A stretch of DNA of 64,000 nucleotides from Cutibacterium namnetense (lineage in GTDB: Bacteria > Actinomycetota > Actinomycetes > Propionibacteriales > Propionibacteriaceae): positions 535,279-599,278 of the forward strand of contig NZ_LWHO01000003.1 of the NCBI RefSeq assembly GCF_001642025.1, written 5' to 3'. Within the stretch, counting starts at the first letter, position 1; each line of letters starts with the position of its first letter. This document shows, piece by piece, positions 7,737 through 19,400 of the stretch. The notes below the pieces were generated by a model. It did no database searches. It worked only from the letters and a program-made list of their open reading frames with translations, and had not been told where the DNA came from. The position numbers and the translations under genes are program-made.

Positions 7737-9644
7737 TCAATCCTGATTCGGGGTTGTCTTGGAAATGGTGTACAAGAACTCCACGTTCGTCTGAGTCTTA
7801 CGCAGCCGCGAAAGCATCATTTCGAGAGCCTGAGAGCCTTCCAGGCCAGACAGCACTCTGCGCAGTTTCCACATAATCGCCGTCTCCTCACGCGACAGCA
7901 GCAGCTCCTCGCGACGGGTACCGGACGCGTCAACGTCAATAGCCGGGAACAGCCTCTTATTGGCAAACTCACGGCGTAGCCGCAACTCCATATTGCCAGT
8001 GCCCTTGAACTCCTCGAAGATAACCTCATCCATCTTCGACCCGGTCTCAACCAGAGCGGTGGCGAGGATAGTCAGGGAACCACCGTGCTCAATATTCCGA
8101 GCAGCGCCAAAGAACTTCTTCGGCGGGTACAGGGCTGCTGAGTCAACACCACCGGAAAGAATCCGACCAGAAGCGGGGGCAGCCAAGTTATAGGCACGCC
8201 CCAACCGCGTGATGCCATCCAGCAAAATGACAACGTCGTGGCCAAGCTCCACTAAGCGCTTGGCGCGCTCGATGGCCAGCTCGGACAGTTGAGTGTGATC
8301 ATCAGCAGGGCGGTCAAAAGTCGATGCGACGACCTCGCCACTGACCGTGCGCTGGAAGTCAGTGACTTCCTCAGGGCGCTCGTCAACCAGCACAACCATG
8401 AGGTGAACTTCAGGGTTATTGCGAGTGATCGAGTTGGCGATCGACTGCATGATCATCGTCTTGCCGGCTTTCGGAGGCGAAACGATGAGGCCGCGCTGGC
8501 CTTTACCGATTGGGCTGACGAGATCAATAATCCGCCCGGTCATGTTTTTGGGGTCATCCTCGAGGCGCAGCCGTTCCTGTGGATACAGCGGGGTGAGTTT
8601 AGAAAACTCCGGACGCTGCTTCATTTGCTCGGGATCAGCGCCATTGATCTGCTCGATCTTGACCAGTGGCGCGAATTTTTCACGCCGCTCCCCCTCGCGG
8701 TGGGCACGCATCTGACCAACGATGACGTCGCCCTTCCGCAGGCGATGGCGACGCACCACAGCCGTCGAAACATAAGCGTCGTTAGCTCCGGGCAGGTATC
8801 CGGAAGTACGCACAAAGGCGTACTGATCACGAATGTCGAGGATGCCCGAGCACGGCACAAGAACGTCGTCCTCGCGCACGTTCGGCTCGGAATCAGAGTA
8901 GCGCTCGTTGGGGCGCTTGCGACGGTTCTGGCGGTCCCGTTGACGACGCCGGCGAGAACGACGCCCACCATTGCCGTACTCCGAGAACCGGCCATACTCG
9001 TCATCGGAATCTGGAGAAGAGTCATGATCATCGTTGCGATCGTGCTGACCACCACGATCCGACTGGTTGCGGTCACCACGCTGACCGCGAGACAGCGCCT
9101 CGAGACGGGCACCAACCTCGTCGTTGACGTTGCTGTTGCCAGCAGTACCGCTGGAATTGTCTCGTGAACTATTACGGGCCCGACGCCGAGGTGAATCGCT
9201 GCGATGGCTGCGGTCACCACGCTCACGGCTCGGGCGATCAGCTCCGCTATCGTCCCGACCCTGACCTTCATCGTCAGGCTTTTTGGCCGCTTCCGCTTGC
9301 TTGTGAGCTTCGGCAGCGTCTAGTAGCTCACCGACCGACGGAGTCTTTTCCCGATCTGCGGAGCGATTGGATTCGCGATCCTCATAGGACTCGGAACGAC
9401 GGCGTCGCTGAGTTCGCTGCGGACGGCCCTCGTCACTGGGCGTGTGGGATTCCTGGTCATGGTTCTGACGTGCAGCTGGCCGTCTGGCTCCCGGGTATCC
9501 CCTCTCGGAGATAGCCGCGACGAGGTCAGCCTTCCGCATGCCGCGAGCTCCTTTAATTCCGATCTGAGTAGCGATAGAACGAAGCTCGGGGAGCAACTTG
9601 GTGGACAGATCCAAGGATCCATCCGGCTGTGAGGTCTGAGTCAC
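7737..9644 (-). CDS. rho: Transcription termination factor Rho with long basic/acidic insertion
   Basis: Hexameric RNA-dependent ATPase that ends transcription; 635 residues against 419 in E. coli. The N-terminal helical domain (about 15-50) is separated from the RNA-binding OSB fold (about 262-345, [17 protein letters not shown]) by about 200 residues rich in Arg, Asp, Ser and Asn ([17 protein letters not shown]). Such insertions are typical of actinobacterial Rho and probably bind RNA. Walker A is SPPKAGKTM (about 389-397) and Walker [16 protein letters not shown]. The start codon is GTG at 9644. It lies between thrB and rpmE, as in M. tuberculosis. Confidence 0.95.
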   Translation of the reverse strand: MTQTSQPDGSLDLSTKLLPELRSIATQIGIKGARGMRKADLVAAISERGYPGARRPAARQNHDQESHTPSDEGRPQRTQRRRRSESYEDRESNRSADREKTPSVGELLDAAEAHKQAEAAKKPDDEGQGRDDSGADRPSRERGDRSHRSDSPRRRARNSSRDNSSGTAGNSNVNDEVGARLEALSRGQRGDRNQSDRGGQHDRNDDHDSSPDSDDEYGRFSEYGNGGRRSRRRRQRDRQNRRKRPNERYSDSEPNVREDDVLVPCSGILDIRDQYAFVRTSGYLPGANDAYVSTAVVRRHRLRKGDVIVGQMRAHREGERREKFAPLVKIEQINGADPEQMKQRPEFSKLTPLYPQERLRLEDDPKNMTGRIIDLVSPIGKGQRGLIVSPPKAGKTMIMQSIANSITRNNPEVHLMVVLVDERPEEVTDFQRTVSGEVVASTFDRPADDHTQLSELAIERAKRLVELGHDVVILLDGITRLGRAYNLAAPASGRILSGGVDSAALYPPKKFFGAARNIEHGGSLTILATALVETGSKMDEVIFEEFKGTGNMELRLRREFANKRLFPAIDVDASGTRREELLLSREETAIMWKLRRVLSGLEGSQALEMMLSRLRKTQTNVEFLYTISKTTPNQD

Positions 9645-9943
9645 GTAAGTCCCTTCGAACTGCCCCGGCCGGTATGACGTCCGGTGGGCGCGGTTTCATC
9701 GGGCCTGCCGTCGGAATCGACTATAGGTCGGGCGGCTGACACCACGGAATCCGAACGGTTTGCCAAGCAGGGACCGCCGGCCGTGGTGTGGCGTTCGAGG
9801 CCCTCGAACGCCGAGGACATGGCCCCCAAGGACGATACTGTGACGCAGCGGTCACGAGACGATCGTCAGTAGGGGATTTGCGCGCATCCGGCGCGCTGCA
9901 ACACCACTATAACGCACGCACCGGCTCGTGTTCATACCACGGA
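9645..9943 (-). promoter_or_regulatory. rho 5' leader / thrB-rho intergenic region
   Basis: About 300 bp without a supportable gene. Its clearest structure is a 9-bp perfect stem with a 3-nt loop at 9791-9811 (GCGTTCGAG/CTCGAACGC). A shorter GTGAC-GCAGCG-GTCAC inverted repeat follows near 9839-9854. A long structured leader fits the known autoregulation of rho in other bacteria, but I see no clear promoter hexamers and the role is inferred. Confidence 0.4.
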
Positions 9944-10834
9944 TCAGAGGAAATGGGCACCTGCACCGAGACCCAGGTCATATACCACGAACCCAGCAGT
10001 ATCCACGTCGGACACCTTATCGAGCTGATCACGGCTCCCCAGAGCCAGAACGGTAGGCCCAGCGCCAGAAATGACAGTAGCGACGCCACGTCCGCGCAAG
10101 CTGTCCATCAGCGCTGCCGATTCCGGCATGAGAGTGCGCCGGTATGGCTGGTGGATCCAGTCCTGAGTTGCCGTCAACAGATGCTCGGGCGAGGCCGTCA
10201 GGGCAGTAACCAGCAGCGAGGCTGCCAGGACCTGATGGACGGCGTCGCCGCGGCCGACCTGTTCGGGAAGGACCTGCCGAGCCAAGGCCGTTGGTACGAG
10301 GCGATCAGGAACACATACTCGAAACATAACGGACGGGTTGACGGCCAGGCCGATATGGTTGACCACCTCGCCGTCGAGCCACGCCAACTGTGCACCCCCG
10401 AAGATCGCGGGAGCGACGTTGTCTGGGTGCCCCTCGATAGCAGCAGCCATCGTCAGAAGCGCACTGCGATCCAGCACCACCCCAGGTCGAGCTAGACCCC
10501 AAGCCAGTGCAAGCCCGGACACGATGGCCGCAGCCGATGATCCCAGACCCCGGCTTTGCGGGATCGAATTATTGGCAGTCAGATGCAAACCCGCATCAGG
10601 GCGGGGATATCCCAGCTCCACCAAGCCCTGACGTAGGGTCGCCACCACCAGATGAGATTCGTCACGGGGAACTGTGTCAGCCCCCTCCCCGCTCACGTCG
10701 ATTACCACCCCGGGATGATCGAGCACCTCGACACCAACCTCATCCCACAGATCCAGGGCTACTCCCATGCAGTCATACCCGGAACCAAGGTTCGCAGAAG
10801 TAGCGGGAACACGCACCCGCACGCTGTCGACCAT
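9944..10834 (-). CDS. thrB: Homoserine kinase
   Basis: GHMP-family kinase that phosphorylates homoserine to O-phosphohomoserine, the substrate of the neighbouring ThrC. 296 residues from the ATG at 10834 (MVDSVRVRVPATSANLGSG), with GAGGA 8 nt upstream; a TTG at 10873 would overlap thrC. The GHMP ATP-binding motif is SRGLGSSAAAIVSGLALA, and the N-terminal PATSANLGSGYDCMG segment is typical of homoserine kinases. The gap to the thrC stop is 10 nt, so it belongs to the hom-thrC-thrB operon. Confidence 0.94.
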   Translation of the reverse strand: MVDSVRVRVPATSANLGSGYDCMGVALDLWDEVGVEVLDHPGVVIDVSGEGADTVPRDESHLVVATLRQGLVELGYPRPDAGLHLTANNSIPQSRGLGSSAAAIVSGLALAWGLARPGVVLDRSALLTMAAAIEGHPDNVAPAIFGGAQLAWLDGEVVNHIGLAVNPSVMFRVCVPDRLVPTALARQVLPEQVGRGDAVHQVLAASLLVTALTASPEHLLTATQDWIHQPYRRTLMPESAALMDSLRGRGVATVISGAGPTVLALGSRDQLDKVSDVDTAGFVVYDLGLGAGAHFL

Positions 10835-10844
10835 CGTCAAGTCC

Positions 10845-11915
10845 TCAGGAATCGAAGTCCAGTAAGGCTGCAACTTGATGAGTCGATGCCTCCACAGCTT
10901 CGGTCGACAAGGTGGTGCGACTCAATGCAGTGTCGATGTCTTTCAGACCGTTTCCAGTTACTGTGATGACGATGCGCTGGTTCGGATCCAGGCGTCCCTC
11001 GGACTTCAACTTGAGCAAACCTGCCACTGCGGCTGCCGATGCCGGCTCGACGAAGATACCTTCTTGAGCAGCCAGGAAAGCCTGGGCGTCGAGAATTTGT
11101 TCGTCAGTGACGGCCTCGATGAGTCCCCCGGACTCGTCTCGAGCAGCCACAGCCAGATTGCCGGAAGCCGGACGACCGATACGAATAGCGGTAGCTACCG
11201 TTTCCGGGTCATCGACGTCATGGCCCTGCACCAGAGGGGCGGCACCAGCGGCTTGGAACCCGAACATCCGCGGAGTGTGGCTGGATAGACCATCCGCTGC
11301 GTACTCGCGATATCCCTTCCAATAGGCGGTTATATTGCCTGCGTTGCCAACCGGTAGAGCGTGGATATCAGGAGCATCACCGAGAACGTCAACGATTTCA
11401 AAAGCAGCAGTTTTCTGTCCCTCGATGCGGTACGGATTAATCGAGTTCACCAAAGAGACCGGGAAGTTCTCGGCCAGCTCGCGGGCGATACGCAGGCAGT
11501 CGTCGAAGTTGCCGAGAACCTGGATAATTCGGCCGCCATGAACAACGGCTTGGGCGAGTTTGCCCGCTGCTATCTTGCCCTGGGGAAGGAGTACAACCGG
11601 GGTCATGCCGGCACGGGAGGCGTAAGCCGAGGCCGAGGCAGAGGTATTGCCGGTAGAGGCACACACCACAGCCTTCGACCCGTCAGCGAGGGCCTTGGTC
11701 ATGGCCATCGTCATGCCACGATCCTTGAACGACCCCGTCGGGTTGGCTCCTTCAACCTTGATCCACACTGTCGCGTCGAGCTCGGCGCCCAAACGTGGTG
11801 CAGGCACCAGCGGGGTCGCCCCCTCCCCGAGCGTCACGATCTGGTCAATTCCGTCCAAGGGAAGACGGTCACGATAGGTTTCAATGATGCCGAAGGGACG
11901 GTTCTGCTGTTTCAT
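10845..11915 (-). CDS. thrC: Threonine synthase
   Basis: PLP enzyme converting O-phosphohomoserine to threonine; 356 residues. The PLP lysine lies in [15 protein letters not shown]. The phosphate-binding loop is visible as [13 protein letters not shown], and the C-terminal segment has [11 protein letters not shown]. The start at 11915 is an ATG spaced 9 nt from GGAGGG; a GTG two codons upstream (11921) is too close to it. It begins 2 nt after the hom stop. Confidence 0.94.
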   Translation of the reverse strand: MKQQNRPFGIIETYRDRLPLDGIDQIVTLGEGATPLVPAPRLGAELDATVWIKVEGANPTGSFKDRGMTMAMTKALADGSKAVVCASTGNTSASASAYASRAGMTPVVLLPQGKIAAGKLAQAVVHGGRIIQVLGNFDDCLRIARELAENFPVSLVNSINPYRIEGQKTAAFEIVDVLGDAPDIHALPVGNAGNITAYWKGYREYAADGLSSHTPRMFGFQAAGAAPLVQGHDVDDPETVATAIRIGRPASGNLAVAARDESGGLIEAVTDEQILDAQAFLAAQEGIFVEPASAAAVAGLLKLKSEGRLDPNQRIVITVTGNGLKDIDTALSRTTLSTEAVEASTHQVAALLDFDS

Positions 11916-11917
11916 GA

Positions 11918-13243
11918 TCACATTCCCTCCACTCGGATGACGCGGGGATCAGAGTTGACGTAGTGATGACCGGTGAGTTCGCTGACGCAATCCTCGACGT
12001 CACATTCTCGGGCTTCGTGGGTGAGAATTTTGAGAGTAGCTGACCACCCATCAACACGGGCAGTGCCCTCCACTGCAGACTGCTGGACGGTTTGCAAAGA
12101 CACACCATGGTTGGCGAAGATCTTTGCGACTTCGGCGAGCACACCGGGTTCGTCGCGAACTTGCAACCGCAGGTGGAACCGAGTGTGAACCTCGGACATC
12201 GGCAAGATCGGGCATTCCCCATAGACGTCCTGAAGCGGGCCAGCAACCCCCCGCACGAGGTTACGTGCCACAGTGACGAGGTCTCCCATGACGGCCGATG
12301 CCGTAGGAGAGCCCCCGGCTCCAGGACCCAGGAACATGAGACGCCCAGCCTCACGCGCCTCAACAAATACGGCGTTGAAGGCACCTGAAACACTCCCCAA
12401 GGGATGGGTTACAGGAACGAGCGCTGGATGGACGCGAGCCGAAATACCGTCAGGGCCCGCCTGACAGACAGCCAGCAGCTTGATAACGCAATCCATGTCG
12501 CGCGCAGCCGCAATGTCATCTGGGGTGATGGCAGTGATGCCTTCTCGATACACTTGATCGCCGCGCATTCGAGTATGGAAAGCGAGAGACGACAACAGTG
12601 CAGCTTTAGCTGCAGCGTCATACCCTTCTACATCAGCCGTCGGATCGGCCTCGGCATATCCCTTAGCCTTCGCCTGAGCAAGAGCTTCATCGAAACCAGC
12701 GCCGGTGGTCGTCATCTGGTCGAGGATGTAGTTCGTCGTGCCATTGACGATGCCCATAACACGAATGATTTGGTCCCCGACGAGGGATTCACGCAACGGA
12801 CGAACGATCGGAATTGCGCCAGCCACGGCGGCTTCGTAGTACAGATCGACGCCATTGCTCTCAGCCACTGCGTGCAGTTCAGTCCCATGAGCCGCCAGCA
12901 GAGCTTTATTCGCTGTCACGACTGAATGCCCGTTACCCAGCGCAGTTGTCAGGAGCTGACGAGCAGGATCGATGCCGCCGATGAGCTCAATGACGATGTC
13001 CACGTCATCTCGGTTGACGAGCGCCGCAGGGTCATCGGTGAAAAGACGCGAGTCGAGACCCTGACGCGGGCGATCAGGATGGGCGACGGCGACACCAGCG
13101 AGCTCGACCTGACGTCCCACCCGAGCGGCGATATCTTCCCTCCTCGACTCAATCATTCGGGCCACCTGGGATCCCACGACCCCACACCCCAGCAAGGCCA
13201 CACGTATCGGCTGGACTGACGCGGAATCGGTGGTATTCGTCAT
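11918..13243 (-). CDS. hom: Homoserine dehydrogenase (ACT-domain form)
   Basis: NAD(P)-dependent reduction of aspartate semialdehyde to homoserine, the branch point to threonine and methionine. 441 residues: Rossmann nucleotide fold with [17 protein letters not shown] (13-29), a catalytic domain containing [14 protein letters not shown] and the [16 protein letters not shown] motif, and a C-terminal ACT domain (about 355-435) with [20 protein letters not shown], the usual site of threonine feedback control. It has no aspartokinase fusion. It starts about 70 nt after the lysA stop, with GAGGACGAC before its ATG. Confidence 0.94.
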   Translation of the reverse strand: MTNTTDSASVQPIRVALLGCGVVGSQVARMIESRREDIAARVGRQVELAGVAVAHPDRPRQGLDSRLFTDDPAALVNRDDVDIVIELIGGIDPARQLLTTALGNGHSVVTANKALLAAHGTELHAVAESNGVDLYYEAAVAGAIPIVRPLRESLVGDQIIRVMGIVNGTTNYILDQMTTTGAGFDEALAQAKAKGYAEADPTADVEGYDAAAKAALLSSLAFHTRMRGDQVYREGITAITPDDIAAARDMDCVIKLLAVCQAGPDGISARVHPALVPVTHPLGSVSGAFNAVFVEAREAGRLMFLGPGAGGSPTASAVMGDLVTVARNLVRGVAGPLQDVYGECPILPMSEVHTRFHLRLQVRDEPGVLAEVAKIFANHGVSLQTVQQSAVEGTARVDGWSATLKILTHEARECDVEDCVSELTGHHYVNSDPRVIRVEGM

Positions 13244-13314
13244 GTCGTCCTCATCTCGTTGTTGTCAGCTGATGAAAATTTAAAAGTGGTACGTGAATAG
13301 GGCTGTTCGATATG

Positions 13315-14745
13315 TCATGGGCACGGCACCTCGGCACGGACCGGCCCTGAATCGAGAGCAAGGAGATCGTCGATACTTTCTCGGCGTAGCAGCACCGACA
13401 CACCCCGGTCCTCGTCGACGCTCACGACCGCCGGACGCGGTACATGGTTGTAGTTGGAAGCCATCGACCTGGAATAGGCCCCGGCTCCGGGCACCGCTAT
13501 AACATCCCCCGGGGAGACGTCACCGGGCAGGTAGACGTCGCGCACCAAGATGTCGCCGGCCTCACAGTGCTTGCCTACGATGCGGCACAGTATTGGCGCC
13601 ACTTTCGACGTCCGGTTGGCAATAACGGCCGAGTACTCTGCGGCGTACAAGGCAGGGCGAATATTGTCGCTCATTCCGCCATCAACGGAGACATAAATCC
13701 GCTGGGCTCCGGTGTCCAGATCGACTGGTTTCACGGTGCCGACGGTATAAAGGGCCATCATCGTCGGTCCTACAATCGCACGGCCAGGTTCCACAGAGAT
13801 ATGGGGAACCTCCATACCCCTCCCCCGAGCTTCAACGGTGACGATCTCGCGAAGGGCCTCAGCGAGGCTTTCAGCGGTAGCCGGAGAATCTTGACTGGTA
13901 TAGGCAATACCGAACCCACCGCCAAGGTCGAGTTCAGGGAGGGCACGCCCGGTGGCCTGACGGAACTGCTCGAGAAGCTTCATCGTGCGACGAGCCGCCA
14001 CTTCAAAACCAGCGGTATCGAAGATCTGAGAACCGATGTGGGAGTGAATACCCAGCAGGTCGATGACGTCGCTCGTGTGACACCTCACCATGGCAACCAT
14101 CGCGGCACCATTGGCGATTGAGAAACCAAATTTTTGATCCTCGTGGGCGGTGGCAATGTATTCATGGGTATGCGCTTCGACACCTGCAGTTACTCGCACC
14201 ATGACGCGGGCATGCCAGCCGTTTTCCCGACACAATTGCTCGATACGCGTGATTTCATCTAAGGAATCGACGATGATCCGCCCAACCCCGGCGCTCAGAG
14301 CTAACTTCAGTTCGTCTACCGACTTGTTATTTCCGTGCAACCCGATCCGGGTAGGATCCATCCCACCCTGCAGGGCTGTCATGAGCTCGCCGCCGGTGCA
14401 GGTATCCAAGAACAGGCCCTCCTCATCGATCCATGAGGCGATTGTGCGGGTCAAAAAAGCCTTTCCAGCGTAATAGACGTCCCACCCGGAAAAAGCGTCA
14501 CGGAAGGTCCGTGCCCGCTGCCGGAAGTCGGACTCGTCGAGCACGTAAAGAGGAGATCCGTATTGCGACGCCAGCTCGGTGACAGCCGCCCCGGCCACCT
14601 CAACGATTCCATCGTCGCCACGATCAGCCGATGCTGACCAAAGCGCAGGGTCCAATGCGTTAACGTCATCAGGCAAGGTCAGCCACTGCGGGCCGGCAGC
14701 CGCGACATCGGCGTGAACCGAGCCAGCAACGTGCATGTGCGTCAT
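13315..14745 (-). CDS. lysA: Diaminopimelate decarboxylase
   Basis: Fold III PLP enzyme catalysing the last step of lysine synthesis, meso-diaminopimelate to lysine. 476 residues, somewhat long because of an N-terminal extension of about 45 residues, as in mycobacteria. The PLP lysine is Lys95 in YYAGKAF. Downstream are the glycine-rich phosphate loop LDLGGGFGIAYT, the catalytic HSHIGSQI segment and the CEAGDIL motif with the catalytic Cys from the partner subunit. It precedes hom-thrC-thrB, giving a linked aspartate-family block. Confidence 0.93.
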   Translation of the reverse strand: MTHMHVAGSVHADVAAAGPQWLTLPDDVNALDPALWSASADRGDDGIVEVAGAAVTELASQYGSPLYVLDESDFRQRARTFRDAFSGWDVYYAGKAFLTRTIASWIDEEGLFLDTCTGGELMTALQGGMDPTRIGLHGNNKSVDELKLALSAGVGRIIVDSLDEITRIEQLCRENGWHARVMVRVTAGVEAHTHEYIATAHEDQKFGFSIANGAAMVAMVRCHTSDVIDLLGIHSHIGSQIFDTAGFEVAARRTMKLLEQFRQATGRALPELDLGGGFGIAYTSQDSPATAESLAEALREIVTVEARGRGMEVPHISVEPGRAIVGPTMMALYTVGTVKPVDLDTGAQRIYVSVDGGMSDNIRPALYAAEYSAVIANRTSKVAPILCRIVGKHCEAGDILVRDVYLPGDVSPGDVIAVPGAGAYSRSMASNYNHVPRPAVVSVDEDRGVSVLLRRESIDDLLALDSGPVRAEVPCP

Positions 14746-14866
14746 ATATCCACCATGCCAGAGGCTACCGACACGATCACAGGGTGTTCACGCTCGCGGT
14801 CTTGAATGGCAAGCAACCCATCAGTGCGCTACACTCAACAGATGGTCGGGGCTTTCGGGCCTACCG

Positions 14867-14938
14867 GCTCCCGTAGCTCAGGGGATAGAGCACCGCCCTC
14901 CGGAGGCGGGAGCGAGGGTTCGAATCCCTCCGGGAGCG
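14867..14938 (+). tRNA. tRNA-Arg (anticodon CCG)
   Basis: 72-nt cloverleaf: acceptor stem GCTCCCG/CGGGAGC, D arm GCTC..GAGC, anticodon stem CCGCC/GGCGG with loop CTCCGGA (anticodon CCG), T arm GAGGG-TTCGAAT-CCCTC, discriminator G. No CCA is encoded. A -10-like TACACT lies at 14830-14835, about 31 nt upstream, without a convincing -35. It sits between the divergent lysA and the GT87 gene, in the slot where M. tuberculosis has argS. Confidence 0.96.
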
Positions 14939-14977
14939 CTCAAAGATGTCAATCACGGCATACCTGGATTAACCAGA

Positions 14978-14983
14978 TAGGGT
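14978..14983 (+). promoter_or_regulatory. -10-like element suggesting a leaderless GTG start for the GT87 gene
   Basis: TAGGGT lies 8 nt before the GTG at 14992. There is no clear -35, and read-through from the tRNA promoter is also possible. The element supports the GTG as start but is weak evidence on its own. Confidence 0.35.
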
Positions 14984-14991
14984 GTCAGTCC

Positions 14992-16308
14992 GTGTCCTCA
15001 CATGACGTCAAAACAGATCGCCAGGGATCTCGAGCGGCGCTGTTGTCCGCTGCAAGCGCAGCTGCGCTATGGGCAGTGGGTCGACTCGCCATGCTCCACG
15101 TCTTTATCCAGCCGTCATCGAACTACATCACCGGTGACGTCCAGTACTACCTGTGGTGGATGTCGAGCGGACAACCAGATTCGTCGGTCCTACCGGAGTA
15201 CCCACTGCCTGTTGTGTGGTTCATGCGGACCCTCTATTGGGCCGGAGGCGACGCGTACTTCCCGATGGTCTTTTCGACGACGATGCTGCTACTTGACGCC
15301 ATCCTGGCCGTAGCGATGTGGCATGACGGCCACCGCTCGGGGGCACTGTGGTGGATCGTTCTAGTGCCCCTCCTCGGGCCGATTATGTGGAATCGCTTCG
15401 ACATGGTTCCCGCGGTCTGCATGGGGCTGGCGGCCCTGTGGTACCGACGCCATCCGGCAGCCTGCGGCGCGATGATCGCATTGGGTGCCGCAACAAAGTT
15501 GTGGCCTGCCCTCCTTATCTTGCCCATGATCTCCCGGCATAGAGCCGCCGTGCGGCGTCTCATCGCCTTCGCTATTACTGGTTTTGGGCTCGCCCTGGGC
15601 TCACTTCTCGCGGGTGGGTGGGAGCGTCTCATCTCACCGCTGACGTGGCAGTCTGGCCGCGGTTTGCAAATCGAGTCGGTGCCCGCCTCTATTCCGATGA
15701 TCCACTATTTCCGGAATCCTCACGGTGACCACACCGTCAGAATGTCGAGCTATAACGCTTATGAGGTCTTCGGCCCGAGCGTGGCTGGCTGGCAGCTCGT
15801 CTCCACCGGACTCATGGTGTTCGCGATCGCCTTAGCCATCGGTTGGGCTGTTGTCTCGTGGCGGCGAAACGGCCTTGATCACCGTACCGCTGTCATAGCA
15901 GACCTCGTCATCATTGGTGCCCTCATCATGGCTAATAAGACCCTGTCTCCACAGTATTTCGTCTGGTGGGCCGCTCCGACTGCAATGATCTTGGATCGTG
16001 TCTCGGCCGAGGCCAGGGCCCCTGGTGATCCTGACGCCCTGTCCTGGGCGCGCACGTGGTGCTGGATCGTCGCCGCGCTGATGGCCGTTACCGCCTTCAT
16101 GACCCAGCAGGTGTATCCCCTGTATTACCCAAAGATCCTGGAAGGGTCATCAAGTATCGGCTGGTTACTTATTAGCCGCAATGTGCTGGTCGTCATGACC
16201 TTTGCAGCGTGCATTGCAACGTTGGTGGCGAGCCTGCGCATGCACTTGCCCGCACAGCCGACCGCGACGCTAGGTAGACCGCGTCACGCCACACCCGACC
16301 GATCGTGA
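14992..16308 (+). CDS. GT87-family (DUF2029) polyprenol-phosphate-sugar glycosyltransferase
   Basis: Integral membrane protein of 438 residues with about ten to twelve helices, resembling GT-C mannosyltransferases of the GT87/DUF2029 family (relatives of PimE). A conserved-looking acidic pair in the first extracytoplasmic loop (SSNYITGDVQYYLWW) matches the catalytic Asp position of the family. Hydrophobic spans alternate with short Arg-rich loops, and the tail is Arg/Pro-rich. The start is the GTG at 14992, since the frame upstream to 14806 runs through the tRNA. A role in lipoglycan or cell-wall mannan assembly is inferred; the donor and acceptor are unknown. Confidence 0.7.
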   Translation: MSSHDVKTDRQGSRAALLSAASAAALWAVGRLAMLHVFIQPSSNYITGDVQYYLWWMSSGQPDSSVLPEYPLPVVWFMRTLYWAGGDAYFPMVFSTTMLLLDAILAVAMWHDGHRSGALWWIVLVPLLGPIMWNRFDMVPAVCMGLAALWYRRHPAACGAMIALGAATKLWPALLILPMISRHRAAVRRLIAFAITGFGLALGSLLAGGWERLISPLTWQSGRGLQIESVPASIPMIHYFRNPHGDHTVRMSSYNAYEVFGPSVAGWQLVSTGLMVFAIALAIGWAVVSWRRNGLDHRTAVIADLVIIGALIMANKTLSPQYFVWWAAPTAMILDRVSAEARAPGDPDALSWARTWCWIVAALMAVTAFMTQQVYPLYYPKILEGSSSIGWLLISRNVLVVMTFAACIATLVASLRMHLPAQPTATLGRPRHATPDRS

Positions 16309-16494
16309 CTTATATCACATTTTAGAGGTTGGGTCCAGCTGTTCCTCGATATGTCTAAATTGTTGGGATGACATGGTCAATCCGGCTACCATCATCACGT
16401 CTGGGTCAATGAACACAGACAGAGCAGCGCAGCTCGAAGGGCCTGTATAGAGGTTCCGCGAGCGCTCGAGACGACGGTTTGACGGAAGAAGGCA
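16309..16494 (+). promoter_or_regulatory. kgd upstream region
   Basis: 186 bp between the GT87 gene and kgd. I see no convincing gene or strong hairpin. The kgd GTG is preceded by GGAAGAAGG (about 2-5 nt spacing depending on which of two adjacent GTG codons is used). Confidence 0.35.
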
Positions 16495-19400
16495 GTGGTG
16501 AGTCCCGCCCCACACGACAAGTCCAACAACTCTCCTGATTTTGGAGCTAACGACTGGCTCATCGAAGAGATGCGTGACCAATACCAGAACAATCCGAATT
16601 CAGTCGATCCGGCCTGGGCTACGTTCTTTCGCCAGGAGGCAGCCAAGTCCACCGGCACGGTGACTAAATCTGCCGCTAGCGAACAGCCTGCTACTGAGAA
16701 ATCCCCCCGCGAATCGGCCCCCAAGCCTGTCACGAAGCCGCAGTCTGCCCCTGCTGGCAAGCCCGCGCCGGTCACAACCCCGAAGGCCAAAGACACGCCC
16801 CCCGACCCGACGCCAAAGCCCCAAAAGCAGCCTGCTCGTCCTCCCATGTCGGCAGACGCACCGCGGCATAGCGCCAAACTCGAGACCGTCGAGCCGACGG
16901 TAATGAAGATGAAAGGTGCACCGATGCGCACCGCCAAGAACATGGATCAGTCGCTAACCATGCCGACAGCCACGACAGTGCGTGACGTCCCGATGCAATT
17001 GGTCATCGAGCAGCGCACCATGATCAACTCCTTCCTCAAGAAGGCCAAGGGCGGCAAGGTTTCCTTCACTCATATCCTGGCTTATGCCATGGTTCAGGCT
17101 CTCAAAACGGTGCCCGCCATGAACAATGCGTATGCCGAGATTGACGGTAAACCGCACCTCATCGAAAACCATCAGATCAACCTCGGCATGGCCATCGACG
17201 TCGTTGCCTCGGATGGGTCGCGCAAGTTGGTCGTGCCCGCTATCAAGGGCGCCGAGCAGATGGACTTCCTCGATTTTTGGCGAGCTTACGAGGAAATCGT
17301 CCGGAAGGGCCGCACCAATGAGCTGACCATCGACGATTTCAAGGGAGTTACCGCCTCTCTGACGAATCCGGGCGGCTTTGGCACCAATCACTCCATCGCT
17401 CGCCTCATGCCTGGTCAGGGCATGATCCTCGGGGTTGGATCGATCGACTACCCCGCCGCCTACCAGGGCAACTCCCCCACGCGAATGGCGGAGTTGGGTA
17501 TCTCTAAGGTGACCACGCTCACCTCTACCTACGATCACCGCATCATCCAGGGGGCTCAGTCTGGAGAGTTCCTGCGCCGCATACATCAGTTGTTGCTGGG
17601 AGCCGACCGCTTCTATGAAGACATCTTCGAGTCCCTCCGTATTCCGTACGCCCCTGTCCAGTGGGCCAGCGACCGTCAGGCCAACCGCGCTGACCAAGTC
17701 GGCAAGCAGGCACGCGTCATCGAGCTCATCAACTCTTGGCGCCGCTTCGGCCATCTCTCGGCTGATCTCGATCCCATCGAGTACCGGCCTCGTTTCCACC
17801 ACGACCTCATGCTCAACAGCCACGGGCTGACACTGTGGGACTTCGACCGTACCTTCCCGATCGCGAATTTCGCTGGTCAGCGCCGGGCCACCATGACCCT
17901 GCGCGAGATCCTCACGATCCTACGTGACTCGTACGCCTCGAAGATGGGCATCGAGTACATGCACATCGCCGACCACGAGCAGCGAAAGTGGTTCCAAGAC
18001 CGATTCGAAAAGGAACATCAGCCGCTCTCCCGGGAAATGCATCTGCAGATCCTCGATCAACTCAACGAGGCCGAGATCTTTGAGACCTTCTTGCAGACCA
18101 AATTCGTCGGTCAAAAGCGTTTCAGCCTTGAAGGCGGCGAGTCTGCCATCGTCTTGCTGGCAGCCCTATGCAATCTCGCGGCTGACGACAGCCTTGACGA
18201 GGTCTGCATCGGCATGCCGCACCGTGGCCGGCTCAATGTGCTAGCCAACATCATCGGCAAATCATACGGACAGATCTTCCGTGAATTCGAAGGCAATGTC
18301 GAGCCAGTGAATTCTCAGGGATCCGGAGATGTCAAATACCACCTCGGTGACGAGGGCCAGTTCACCGCCGCCTCGGGTAGCACCATTAAGGCATCGGTCG
18401 CTGCCAATCCCAGCCACCTTGAGGCCGTCGATCCAGTTCTTGAAGGTATTTGCCGGGCCAAGCTTGACGCCCTCGGTAACCCCGAAGACTTCCCGGTGCT
18501 GCCCATCCTCATGCACGGCGACGCTGCGTTCGCGGGTCAGGGTGTCGTCTACGAGACCCTGCAGATGAGCCAGCTTGGGGGCTACCGCACGGGTGGCACC
18601 ATCCACGTCGTCGTCAACAATCAGGTTGGATTCACCACTTCCCCGCGCGACGGTCGTTCCTCGACCTATTGCACTGATGTCGCTAAGGCCGTTGGCGCAC
18701 CGGTCCTCCACGTCAACGGAGACGATCCCGCATCGGTGGTCCACGCAGCTCATATTGCCTACGGCTATCGCCAGACCTTCCATCGCGACGTCGTCGTCGA
18801 CGTGGTGTGCTATCGCCGGCGCGGCCACAATGAGGGTGACGACCCGAGCTTCACCCAGCCGCATATGTACGACCTCATTGCCAAGAAGCGCTCGCCCCGC
18901 AAGCTCTACACCGAGAGCCTCATTGGTCGCGGCGATATCACTACCGAGGACGCCGAGGCTGTGATGTCAAAGTTCCGCTCCCGTCTGGAGACAGTATTCA
19001 AGGAGGTTCGCGAGGCCACCTCGACACCTGAGCCCTACAGCGGTGTGCCGGACTACCCGGTCAAGCACAGCGGCCTGCACCAGACCAATGTCGAGCCTGA
19101 CACGATGGAAGCCGTCGCCCAGGCCCACGAGAACTTGCCAGAGAGTTTCAATCTTCACCCCAAGGTCGCCCCACAGATGGCACGACGCGCCAAGCACATC
19201 CGTGAGGGCGGCATTGACTGGGCCACTGGCGAGATGATCGCGTTGGGCTCCCTCCTGCATGACGGTGTACACGTCCGCCTAGCCGGCCAGGACAGCCGCC
19301 GCGGCACCTTCTCCCAGCGTTTTGCGGCGCTAGTGGATCACGAGACCGGTGAGTTCTACGTCCCGATTAATCACCTCGGAGGTGAGCAGGGGCACTTCGA

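Noticed and set aside
8289-9271. Long overlapping plus and minus frames inside rho
   Set aside because: They arise from the Arg/Asp-rich low-complexity insertion of Rho and carry no recognisable domain.
14806-14991. Longer N-terminus for the GT87 protein
   Set aside because: This upstream part of the frame runs through the tRNA-Arg gene and has no hydrophobic or family-like sequence.
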